From contig VGDJ01000091.1 of assembly GCA_016869775.1 (NCBI GenBank), forward strand, positions 1 to 5,012: a stretch of 5,012 bases of DNA. The letters run 5' to 3'. This document shows, one piece after another, positions 1 to 5,012 of this stretch. This DNA is from Alphaproteobacteria bacterium. Lineage in GTDB: Bacteria > Pseudomonadota > Alphaproteobacteria > Rickettsiales > UBA1997. The notes beneath the pieces are model-generated. The model saw only the letters and a program-made list of their open reading frames with translations, was not told where the DNA came from and ran no database searches. Position 1 is the first letter of the stretch. Every line of letters begins with the position of its first letter. The position numbers and the translations under genes were made by a program.

Positions 1-1
1 T

Positions 2-1255
2 TCCTATTCAAAGCAATCAAACAATTACGAAATGGCAATTATGCCAGATAATTTTTCTAAAAATTATATTAATACTAATATTAATTTTGGTCTTGATAAT
101 CAAGTGTTTGCAAAGGGTGCGCTCAAGTTAAAAAATAATAATTTTATTGGTGCGACAGCTAAATTTGAATTTAACTATAACACAACTATCAAAAAACAAA
201 ATCCTAATCTTGATCAAATTTTTATATATCATGAAAACGATTTTGGTAAATTTGAATTTGGAAATTATCAAGCTGTAAACCAAAAAATGAAATTCGGTCC
301 AACTCGCTTTGCTAGGGGCGCTGGCGGTATAAATGGTAAATATCTTGAATATATTAATTTGCCTACTCTCTCAATTAACAATCAATTTTGTGCAAATAAT
401 ATTTTAAAATCTGATTGCCAAAATATTCAATATCCGCGATTCATAATATTAGCTCAATCACCTATTGGTCATGGCGGATATGCCAAAGGTTTATATCCTA
501 GAGATGTTGATAACAATTATTTACAAAATAATTTATCTGACTTTAATAAATATAATTTTCGTACTCTAAAAGATGATAGCTTTGAAGGGCTTGAAGATGC
601 TTTAAAATTTAGTTACTATTCACCAAAAATAAACGATATTCAAATTGGATTTAGCTATGCTCCAAGATCTTCTAATCAGGGCTTCACTGCTAGGAATGCT
701 CCGGATTCTCGTGATCTTAAACTTCAAAATATATGGAGTTTTGGTATAAATTATTCTCATGATTTTGATAATTTGAATTTATCACTATCTTCAACCGCGG
801 AAACTGCAAAACCAATAAAAAATTCAGAAATTAACCGAAATGGTTTGTTGTCATTTGATATTGGTGGAAGTCTTAGTTATTTTGGATTTACATTAGGCGG
901 TTCATTTGGGAGTTGGGGAAAGTCACTTTCAGCCAAAAATCAAATTTATCAAAACAATACTAAATCATCGTATTACACCTCTGGAATTGCATATCAAATC
1001 GGACCAATAAAATCGAGCATAACTTCATTGAATAGCAATTTTCAAAATAATAAATACCAAGCTTTATCTTTTGGAATTGATTATAAAATAAAAAAGAATC
1101 TAATAATTTATATAGAGTTAACTAAGTTTAAATTTAAGGTTAATCAAATAAAATATTTTGATTTATCTTCACAAATAAAAGTTGCAAATTCCTTGAATAA
1201 TCTCCAAAATAATTCGGGAAATGTATTTCTCACCGGTATTTATTATATTTTCTAA
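2..1255 (+). CDS. outer-membrane porin, 5'-truncated by window edge
   Basis: Probable general-diffusion porin of the alphaproteobacterial Gram-negative porin family, forming a beta-barrel in the outer membrane. The frame is open to the left edge. The first ATG is at 32, but it has no ribosome binding site and no signal peptide follows it, so the true start and signal sequence lie upstream and only the mature part is seen. Counting from that ATG (407 residues), the chain alternates short amphipathic strands with Asn/Ser-rich loops. A porin-like GKFEFGNYQ turn lies at 72-80, and YYSPKI followed by IGFSYAP, typical of alphaproteobacterial porins, at 195-211. The chain ends in YYIF, with the terminal aromatic residue recognised by the BAM assembly machinery. 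Two cysteines (120 and 129) sit in what looks like a surface loop and could form a disulfide. The virB11 start follows the stop after 2 bases, suggesting one transcript. The porin assignment is fairly sure; the substrate cannot be told. Confidence 0.8.
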   Translation, partial: SYSKQSNNYEMAIMPDNFSKNYINTNINFGLDNQVFAKGALKLKNNNFIGATAKFEFNYNTTIKKQNPNLDQIFIYHENDFGKFEFGNYQAVNQKMKFGPTRFARGAGGINGKYLEYINLPTLSINNQFCANNILKSDCQNIQYPRFIILAQSPIGHGGYAKGLYPRDVDNNYLQNNLSDFNKYNFRTLKDDSFEGLEDALKFSYYSPKINDIQIGFSYAPRSSNQGFTARNAPDSRDLKLQNIWSFGINYSHDFDNLNLSLSSTAETAKPIKNSEINRNGLLSFDIGGSLSYFGFTLGGSFGSWGKSLSAKNQIYQNNTKSSYYTSGIAYQIGPIKSSITSLNSNFQNNKYQALSFGIDYKIKKNLIIYIELTKFKFKVNQIKYFDLSSQIKVANSLNNLQNNSGNVFLTGIYYIF

Positions 1256-1257
1256 AC

Positions 1258-2259
1258 ATGTCTGTTGACGCTCTCGACTCGTTTTTATTACCACTTAAAC
1301 AAATTTTTGATAGAGAGGGTGTTAACGAAATTTCGATTAACCAGCCATTTGAAGCTTGGGTTGAAGCCAAAGGCGATATGTATCGCGAAGAACTGACCAA
1401 TTTTGATGTCGAACATCTTAAATCACTCGGACGATTAATTGCTCAAGCTACTGAACAAAGAATTAGCGAAGAAGAGCCACTTCTTTCTGCAACTCTTCCA
1501 AACGGATTTCGTGTACAAATAGTTTTTCCTCCAGCTTGCGAAAGTGGCAAAGTCGTAATGTCAATACGTAAGCCTTCAATTTTAAAATGGTCACTTGAAG
1601 ACTATGACAAAATGGGAATGTTTGACTCAACTTCAGTTGGAGAAATAGAGGATAAAACTACTCAAGTTTTAGCAAAATTGCTTGAACTAAATCGTATTAA
1701 AGATTTTATTTCCAAAGCAGTTGTCTATAAAAAAAATATTATTATTTCAGGCGGAACCTCAACTGGAAAAACTACTTTCACCAATGCTGTAATTCGCTCA
1801 ATTCCTCACGAAGAAAGACTTATAACCGTTGAAGATGCTCGAGAAATTGATTTAAATACTCATGCCAACAAAGTTCATCTCTTAGCATCAAAGGGTGCTC
1901 AAGGTCGTGCCAAAGTGACTACCCAAGATTTAATCGAAGCCTGTTTGCGTCTTCGTCCAGAACGAATTATTGTCGGAGAATTACGTGGAGCCGAAGCATT
2001 TAGTTTTTTACGCGCAATCAATACTGGTCATCCAGGATCAATCTCAACTCTTCACGCTGACACACCAAATATGGCAATTGAACAATTAAAACTTATGGTT
2101 ATGCAAGCTGGCCTTGGAATGTCACCATCAGAAATTACAAACTACATTAAAAACGTTATTGATATAGTTATACAACTCAAACGCGGAGAAAAGGGTCGTA
2201 GATATATTTCTGAAATATATTTCAAACCAATTCACGGCAATATTAATCAAAAATCATAA
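1258..2259 (+). CDS. virB11: VirB11 type IV secretion system ATPase
   Basis: Hexameric cytoplasmic traffic ATPase that powers assembly of, and substrate transfer through, a type IV secretion system at the inner membrane, working with VirB4 and VirD4. At 333 residues it has the normal family length. The N-terminal domain (about 1-150) includes the conserved SATLPNGFRVQIVFPP stretch at 77-92. The RecA-like domain follows with Walker A GGTSTGKTT (165-173), the Asp box LITVEDAREI (188-197), Walker B RIIVGELRG (236-244) and the His box GHPGSISTLHA (257-267). All catalytic motifs are intact, so an active enzyme is expected. From memory the sequence is close to rickettsial RvhB11. The ATG at 1258 fits the family N-terminus (DALDSFLLPLKQIF). 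There is no Shine-Dalgarno in front of it, so translation is probably coupled to the porin gene 2 bases upstream. No other vir gene is in view, so the gene is either at the edge of a scattered system or an isolated copy. VirB11 identity is near certain. Confidence 0.96.
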   Translation: MSVDALDSFLLPLKQIFDREGVNEISINQPFEAWVEAKGDMYREELTNFDVEHLKSLGRLIAQATEQRISEEEPLLSATLPNGFRVQIVFPPACESGKVVMSIRKPSILKWSLEDYDKMGMFDSTSVGEIEDKTTQVLAKLLELNRIKDFISKAVVYKKNIIISGGTSTGKTTFTNAVIRSIPHEERLITVEDAREIDLNTHANKVHLLASKGAQGRAKVTTQDLIEACLRLRPERIIVGELRGAEAFSFLRAINTGHPGSISTLHADTPNMAIEQLKLMVMQAGLGMSPSEITNYIKNVIDIVIQLKRGEKGRRYISEIYFKPIHGNINQKS

Positions 2260-2265
2260 ATTTAA

Positions 2266-3282
2266 ATGGCAAAAAATCTGCGATTTTTTTTTAAAAAAGA
2301 ATTTTTAACTCTTCAGCAAGTCCTTGAAATTACTCAATCAAAACCACATAAAGAAATTAATATTTTAACAAAAATATTTGATATTAAATCACTCGAAAGC
2401 GCTTCAGAGTTCGATATAAGTTTCTTAAATTCTGGTCAATATCACGATAAATTTTTATCTTCTAAAGCAGGCTTTTGCTTTGTTGAAGAAAAAAATATCA
2501 ACAAGATACCTTCAAAAATGGTTGGCCTGATTTGCCAAAATCCTTATTTTCGATACGCACAAATTGTTAATGAGTTTTATCAAGAAAAAACTCTTGAGTA
2601 TTCATCTTCAAAATTAATTGATCCTTCCGCTAAAATTGGCAAAAATTGCCAAATCGCTCCGAATGTTTTTATTGGTAAAGACGTTGAAATCGGGGATAAT
2701 TGTATAATTGGCCCCAATTCTTCAATTATTGACGGAGTCATAATTGGCAATAATTGCAAAATCAACTCTGGTGTAGTTATTTCATTTGCCACTATTGGTA
2801 ATAATTGTGAATTTTTTAATGGTGCAAAAATTGGCCAAGATGGTTTTGGATTTGTTCATAACGCCGGCAAGAATTACAAAATTAAACAAATTGGAATTGT
2901 CGAAATTGCGGATAATGTTGAAATCGGTGCCAACACCTGCATTGATCGCGGAGCGCTTGAAAACACAATTATAAATAGCGATGTTAAAATTGATAACTTA
3001 TGCCAAATTGCTCATAACGTTGAAATTGGTCAAGGCACTGTTATTGCTGGGTCAACTGCAGTTGCTGGTAGTTGCAAAATTGGCAAGTTTGTACAAATAG
3101 GTGGTAATTGCAGTATTGGAGGACATATTAGGGTAGGGGATGGCGCTAAAATTGCTGGCATGAGTGGAGTTATGCGTGATGTCGAACCTAAGTCGGCAAT
3201 AGCTGGGATTCCTGTATTGCCAATTAAAAAATGGCATAGACTTAATATTGAACTTCAAAAACTAATCGATAAAAAAAGATAA
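2266..3282 (+). CDS. lpxD: UDP-3-O-acylglucosamine N-acyltransferase LpxD
   Basis: Third enzyme of lipid A synthesis. It transfers an R-3-hydroxyacyl chain from acyl carrier protein to the 2-amino group of UDP-3-O-acylglucosamine in the cytoplasm. The protein has 338 residues, matching the usual length of about 340. The N-terminal uridine-binding domain (about 1-110) includes EFDISFLNSGQYHDKF (48-63). A left-handed beta-helix of hexapeptide repeats follows from about 118 to 305, for example PSAKIG, NVFIGK and VEIGDN. The family signature GQDGFGF is at 190-196. The catalytic histidine lies in QIAHNVEIG (His250, aligning with E. coli His239). AGIPVLPIKKWHR (313-325) closes the core before a short C-terminal helix. 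It begins 6 bases after virB11 with no clear ribosome site, so it is probably co-transcribed. A run of nine T and six A (2284-2298) covers codons 7-11. Its usual partners fabZ and lpxA do not follow; an insertion-element remnant does. Presence of the gene implies the organism makes lipid A. Confidence 0.96.
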   Translation: MAKNLRFFFKKEFLTLQQVLEITQSKPHKEINILTKIFDIKSLESASEFDISFLNSGQYHDKFLSSKAGFCFVEEKNINKIPSKMVGLICQNPYFRYAQIVNEFYQEKTLEYSSSKLIDPSAKIGKNCQIAPNVFIGKDVEIGDNCIIGPNSSIIDGVIIGNNCKINSGVVISFATIGNNCEFFNGAKIGQDGFGFVHNAGKNYKIKQIGIVEIADNVEIGANTCIDRGALENTIINSDVKIDNLCQIAHNVEIGQGTVIAGSTAVAGSCKIGKFVQIGGNCSIGGHIRVGDGAKIAGMSGVMRDVEPKSAIAGIPVLPIKKWHRLNIELQKLIDKKR

Positions 3283-3325
3283 ATTATAATTTGTAAATTG
3301 CTTTTTATTTTACACTACAATCCAA

Positions 3326-3337
3326 ACTCATTTTTTA
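3326..3337 (+). repeat. 12-base direct repeat, copy 1
   Basis: The sequence ACTCATTTTTTA occurs here and again, identically, at 3394-3405, 68 bases further on in the same orientation. The flanks of the copies differ. It is low in complexity but begins with a non-homopolymeric ACTCA. It lies just outside the insertion-element end, so it may be debris of an earlier insertion or deletion, or chance. Confidence 0.5.
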
Positions 3338-3393
3338 TTAATTTTAGTTACCAAAAAAGATGATCTTATATCTTTGAAGGCTCTCTGAACTGC

Positions 3394-3405
3394 ACTCATT
3401 TTTTA
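3394..3405 (+). repeat. 12-base direct repeat, copy 2
   Basis: Second exact copy of ACTCATTTTTTA (first at 3326-3337). It ends 11 bases before the left inverted repeat of the insertion element. The function is unknown. Confidence 0.5.
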
Positions 3406-3416
3406 AACAAAAACTC

Positions 3417-3438
3417 CCTTCTAAATTGATCAACAAAG
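3417..3438 (+). repeat. left terminal inverted repeat of the IS element
   Basis: Reads inward as CCTTCT-AAATTGATCAA-CAAAG. Against the right repeat it lacks one T after CCTTCT and has one mismatch (C against A). The match may extend outward weakly to 3414. It contains the perfect palindrome TTGATCAA (3426-3433), which includes a GATC site of the kind Dam-type methylation can use. Confidence 0.72.
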
Positions 3439-3464
3439 ATCATTGTAATTTTACCTTTAAATGA

Positions 3465-3948
3465 TCAATTCATTTTGATTCCAAGCTCTAAGTCAATTCT
3501 TCGATGTCCAATAAGATTTATGCTCAACCAAAACAGCTTCAATTTGCTGTTTTAGAATTAAATCTTTAGCTGGAAGTTTTGGTTTGTAATAAAGAGAATT
3601 GCGAGAAACTGCAACTTTAGCACAATCAACAGATTTACTGACTTGCGCCTTATTTGAAGATAAAAAATAATCCACAAGGAACTCGCGCTTATTTCTTTTT
3701 TTTTCGATTTTGCTATCAGCAACTAATTGCCCAATAATTGAAATTAACGCTTCGTTTTCTCGTTTAAGTTTTGCAAGCTCAAGAACTGCTTGATGTTGAT
3801 TGGCTTTGGTTTTGAGTAAATTGTAAATTATTTTTGGATCAAACTTATATTCACGAGCTAAATCAACCGCACGCGCGCCTTTATTGATTACACGTTTAAT
3901 GATTTCTTGTTTTTGAATTTCTGTTAAACTTGGAATTCCTCTTGGCAT
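3465..3948 (-). pseudogene. IS3-family transposase remnant, frameshifted and lacking the DDE domain
   Basis: The open frame 3948-3493 gives 151 residues starting MPRGIPSLTE. Residues about 8-47 form a helix-turn-helix (KGARAVDLAREYKFDPKIIY) for binding the element's ends. Residues 55-84 form a leucine-rich coiled coil (LELAKLKRENEALISIIGQL). Residues 85-146 resemble the N-terminus of OrfB (HTH_21-like), with CAKVAVSRNSLYY and a terminal EHKSY. After Tyr146 the frame reads WTSKN and stops. Dropping one T of the minus-strand TATTGG (position 3510 or 3511) restores the diagnostic YGHRRI motif and continues to GIKMN and a TGA at 3465-3467. No D, D or E catalytic motif follows before the inverted repeat. 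OrfA- and OrfB-like parts share one frame instead of needing programmed slippage. A weak AAGAGA precedes the ATG. The remnant is surely inactive as a transposase, though the N-terminal half might still bind the repeats. Confidence 0.85.
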
Positions 3949-3978
3949 ATTTTCTCTTAAATTTGATTGATTAAATTT

Positions 3979-4013
3979 AGTGCATTTAAAACAAGTTTTA
4001 AATGCACTTTTTT
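3979..4013 (+). terminator. strong hairpin plus T-tract, rightward intrinsic terminator
   Basis: A perfect 13-14 bp stem pairs AGTGCATTTAAAA (3979-3991) with TTTTAAATGCACT (3996-4008) around a CAAG loop. Six T follow (4008-4013), giving the layout of a rho-independent terminator for transcription on the + strand. The stem has few GC pairs but is long and perfect. It lies inside the right end of the insertion element, between the inverted repeat and the transposase start, and opposite in sense to that gene. It could stop read-through from the lpxD operon before the region at 4030 onward. Alternatively it could be a structural part of the element's end that shields the transposase. Confidence 0.6.
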
Positions 4014-4029
4014 GATCAATTTAAGAAGG
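4007..4029 (-). repeat. right terminal inverted repeat of the IS element
   Basis: On the minus strand it reads inward as CCTTCTT-AAATTGATCAA-AAAAG, the partner of 3417-3438 with one inserted T and one mismatch. Its TTGATCAA core is at 4012-4019. The inner end overlaps the T-tract of the hairpin at 3979-4013. On the outer side, GAAGG is followed by an extra AAGGAAG, a short tandem run. Confidence 0.72.
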
Positions 4030-4156
4030 AAGGAAGTGAATTAAATTTGGTGGTCATTGCCCCTTTGAAAATAAAGAATTTTTGCCTAATTAAAATTTTA
4101 AAATTTAATATTTGAATCAACATATAAAAAATTTTACTTTAATTTTAATAATTAAA

Positions 4157-4185
4157 TTGAATCGTTAAACGATACTTAATAGACT
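4157..4185 (+). promoter_or_regulatory. candidate promoter overlapping a palindromic operator-like site
   Basis: TTGAAT (4157-4162) and TAGACT (4180-4185) are spaced 17 bases apart, as -35 and -10 boxes would be. The -10 matches consensus at only 4 of 6 positions. The palindrome ATCGTTAAACGAT (4161-4173, six-base arms around one A) overlaps the -35 box and the spacer, where a dimeric regulator would block or control transcription. It would give a leader of about 220 bases for the gene at 4416. In AT-rich DNA such boxes arise often by chance. An alternative -10 is TATAAT at 4243-4248, without a good -35. Confidence 0.3.
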
Positions 4186-4230
4186 ATTTTTTTTATAAAG
4201 TTTTCTTAAAAATCCACAATACCTATAAAC

Positions 4231-4383
4231 ATGAAAAGTTTTTATAATTATTTTAGCAAAATTTTATTTCCAATTTTCTTTTCTCAGACTCCTTTCGTTA
4301 AAGATTTATCATTGGCTTTTAATAGTTTTATTTTAATAAATTTATTTGAAACCATAAAACTAAATCATAAAAATTTTCTTTAA
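4231..4383 (+). CDS. doubtful 50-residue ORF, unknown
   Basis: An ATG-to-TAA frame encodes a Phe/Leu/Ile-rich peptide (MKSFYNYFSKILFPIFF at the start, FNSFILINLF at 30-39). It ends 32 bases before the autoinducer-synthase start. The hydrophobic stretches could suggest a small membrane or leader peptide, but no ribosome site precedes the ATG and AT-rich DNA gives such peptides by chance. I recognise no family. It is listed because it lies in the presumed leader of the next gene. Confidence 0.15.
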   Translation: MKSFYNYFSKILFPIFFSQTPFVKDLSLAFNSFILINLFETIKLNHKNFL

Positions 4384-4403
4384 TCCTCAACTTAAAATGA
4401 ACT

Positions 4404-4410
4404 AGAGGAG
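4404..4410 (+). promoter_or_regulatory. strong Shine-Dalgarno site fixing the start at 4416
   Basis: AGAGGAG lies 5 bases before the ATG at 4416. It is the only near-consensus ribosome site before any gene start in the window and settles the start of the CqsA-like gene. The other two starts visible here (virB11 and lpxD) have none, which fits their being internal operon genes. Confidence 0.85.
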
Positions 4411-4415
4411 AAAAC

Positions 4416-5012
4416 ATGTACCCTGATTTTTTATTAAAAAGAATTAATGACTTCTATAAAAATGTCATTGAAGTCAGAAAAAACAAAAAGCATTTAGTTA
4501 TTGGAAAAAGCGTCCAAGTCGATTCAATAATACTTACAAGTAATGATTATCTTGCTATAGCAAATCATCCTAAAATCTTAACTGCTCAAGAAAAAGAAAT
4601 TAAAAATCAGCACAATAAAGTAATTATGTCCGCTGTTTTTATGGGAGAAAATACTCTTAAGGGAGTTTTTGAAAAAGAAATGGCAGAATATTTGGGTTAC
4701 GAATCAACAGTTCTTTGTCAATCTGGGTGGGCTGCAAATGTTGGTTTGCTCCAAGCCATTGCTGAAAAGGATATTCCAGTTTATATTGATTTTTTTGCCC
4801 ATATGTCATTGTGGGAGGGTATCAGAGTTGCTAATGCAAAGCCAGTTGCTTTTTTACATAATAACATTGCGCACCTTGAAAAATTGTTAAATAAAAATGG
4901 TCCTGGCATAATATTAATAGACTCTCTTTATAGCACTATTGGTGATGTCGCTCCGATTGCACAAATTGCTGAATTATCACAACAATATAGTGCATTTTTG
5001 TTGTTGATGAAT
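4416..5012 (+). CDS. cqsA: CqsA/LqsA-like alpha-hydroxyketone autoinducer synthase, 3'-truncated
   Basis: PLP-dependent alpha-oxoamine synthase. CqsA and LqsA condense an amino acid-derived substrate with an acyl-CoA to build alpha-hydroxyketone quorum-sensing signals (CAI-1 or LAI-1) in the cytoplasm. The first 199 residues are present, about half of a family member of some 390. From memory they match Vibrio CqsA in an unbroken series: KHLVIGK (25-31), IILTSNDYLAIANHP (38-52), the MSA-F segment (71-75), QSGWAANVGLLQ (102-113), VYIDFFAHMSLWEG (122-135), HNN (148-150) and GPGIILIDSLYSTIGD (162-177). ALAS, KBL and BioF lack the QSGW and FFAHMSLWEG forms. His129 should stack on the PLP ring. The last codons read FLLLMN where the family has the PLP-binding VDES. 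That motif is present two bases out of register (from 5003), so a one-base deficit in the T run 4995-4999 is likely. A sensor kinase or response regulator might follow beyond the edge. Symbol by homology only; lqsA would be equally apt. Confidence 0.85.
   Translation, partial: MYPDFLLKRINDFYKNVIEVRKNKKHLVIGKSVQVDSIILTSNDYLAIANHPKILTAQEKEIKNQHNKVIMSAVFMGENTLKGVFEKEMAEYLGYESTVLCQSGWAANVGLLQAIAEKDIPVYIDFFAHMSLWEGIRVANAKPVAFLHNNIAHLEKLLNKNGPGIILIDSLYSTIGDVAPIAQIAELSQQYSAFLLLMN

Larger units (their letters stand above)
3283..3416. other. AT-rich gap between lpxD and the insertion element
   Basis: Non-coding, very AT-rich spacer following lpxD. I see no convincing terminator for the upstream operon. 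Just after the lpxD stop a weak AATTT/AAATT palindrome (loop GT) precedes CTTTTTATTTT, but it is too short to count. The gap holds a 12-base direct repeat, described separately. No gene start with a convincing ribosome site is seen on either strand. Confidence 0.6.
3417..4029 (-). mobile_element. degenerate, internally deleted IS3-type insertion element
   Basis: An element of about 613 bases delimited by inverted repeats (left 3417-3438, right 4007-4029) that enclose one broken IS3-like transposase gene reading leftward. Intact IS3 relatives are normally about 1.2-1.5 kb. Here both ends remain, but the DDE catalytic part of the transposase is gone, so this is a non-autonomous internal-deletion derivative that could at most be moved by an enzyme supplied from elsewhere. 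I found no matching short target duplication at the outer borders. The tips do not begin with the TG typical of IS3 unless the true tip is the TGATCA inside each repeat, so the exact ends are uncertain by about 10 bases. A third TGATCAATT lies at 3462-3470, near the deletion junction. The element separates the envelope-gene operon from the autoinducer-synthase region. Confidence 0.72.
4030..4415. other. long AT-rich upstream region of the autoinducer-synthase gene
   Basis: These 386 bases hold no recognisable gene. They contain, in order, a unique flank of the insertion element, long A/T runs, a candidate promoter with palindrome at about 4157-4185, a doubtful 50-codon ORF (4231-4383) and the strong ribosome site before the ATG at 4416. 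No tRNA and no recognisable riboswitch was seen. Confidence 0.6.

Noticed and set aside
2580..2792. 70-residue minus-strand frame inside lpxD
   Set aside because: Antisense shadow of the hexapeptide-repeat region; no ribosome site or family resemblance.
2786..2974. 62-residue plus-strand frame inside lpxD
   Set aside because: Out-of-frame shadow of lpxD, which is intact across the whole stretch.
3052..3258. 68-residue minus-strand frame over the lpxD 3' end
   Set aside because: Antisense shadow; lpxD motifs are continuous on the other strand.
3288..3312. Short AATTT/AAATT palindrome followed by CTTTTTATTTT after lpxD
   Set aside because: Five AT pairs around two bases cannot form a credible terminator hairpin.
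3354..3378. AAAGAT/ATCTTT inverted repeat with six T on the minus strand, possible leftward terminator
   Set aside because: Only a six-pair stem with a single GC pair and an eight-base loop; too weak to call.
3328..3399. 23-residue minus-strand ORF (starts MSAVQRAFKD) with GAAGGGAG upstream
   Set aside because: The Shine-Dalgarno-like run is 14 bases from the ATG, too far, and it belongs to the inverted repeat; no family is recognised.
3417..4029. CRISPR array or tandem repeat structure from the recurring TGATCA motifs
   Set aside because: Only three irregularly spaced copies, explained by two inverted repeats plus one internal copy; no regular repeat-spacer pattern.
4669..4890. 73-residue plus-strand frame inside the CqsA-like gene
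   Set aside because: Out-of-frame shadow of the synthase, whose motifs run unbroken through this interval in the frame from 4416.
4416..5012. Interpretation as housekeeping 5-aminolevulinate synthase (hemA)
   Set aside because: The QSGWAANVGLLQ and FFAHMSLWEG motifs and the N-terminal KHLVIGK block are characteristic of CqsA/LqsA, and the glycine-rich ALAS segment is replaced by the MSA-F segment.

Overview
The window is AT-rich and comes from a Gram-negative bacterium. A VirB11-type secretion ATPase, a lipid A acyltransferase (LpxD) and a 16-strand-type porin are packed together. The VirB11 resembles what I recall of the rickettsial RvhB11 form, which makes a Rickettsiales-like or other host-associated alphaproteobacterium the best guess. 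This is inference, because no rRNA or other phylogenetic marker is present.

Left part (1-3282): three genes lie head to tail on the + strand with gaps of only 2 and 6 bases, so they are probably one transcript. They are the C-terminal bulk of an outer-membrane porin (its 5' end is cut by the window edge), a complete virB11 and a complete lpxD. All three products act at the cell envelope. The order porin-virB11-lpxD is unusual: virB11 is not beside other vir genes here, and lpxD is not followed by fabZ/lpxA.

Middle part (3283-4029): after a short AT-rich gap there is a degenerate IS3-type insertion element of about 613 bases, bounded by near-perfect inverted repeats that each contain TTGATCAA. 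Its transposase, on the - strand, keeps the DNA-binding and coiled-coil N-terminal half. It has a one-base frameshift just before the diagnostic YGHRRI motif and has lost the DDE catalytic domain. A strong hairpin with a T-tract lies inside one end and points rightward.

Right part (4030-5012): a non-coding AT-rich stretch holds a palindrome, a candidate promoter and a doubtful 50-codon ORF. It leads into a gene with an excellent ribosome binding site. The product is a PLP-dependent alpha-oxoamine synthase whose motifs match the CqsA/LqsA autoinducer synthases (alpha-hydroxyketone quorum sensing), not housekeeping 5-aminolevulinate synthase. The gene runs off the right edge. Its last codons appear to be out of frame with the universal VDES motif because of a one-base deficit in a T run, so it is either frameshifted or affected by an end-of-sequence error. 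A CqsA/LqsA-type signal synthase in this genomic setting is the most interesting item of the window.
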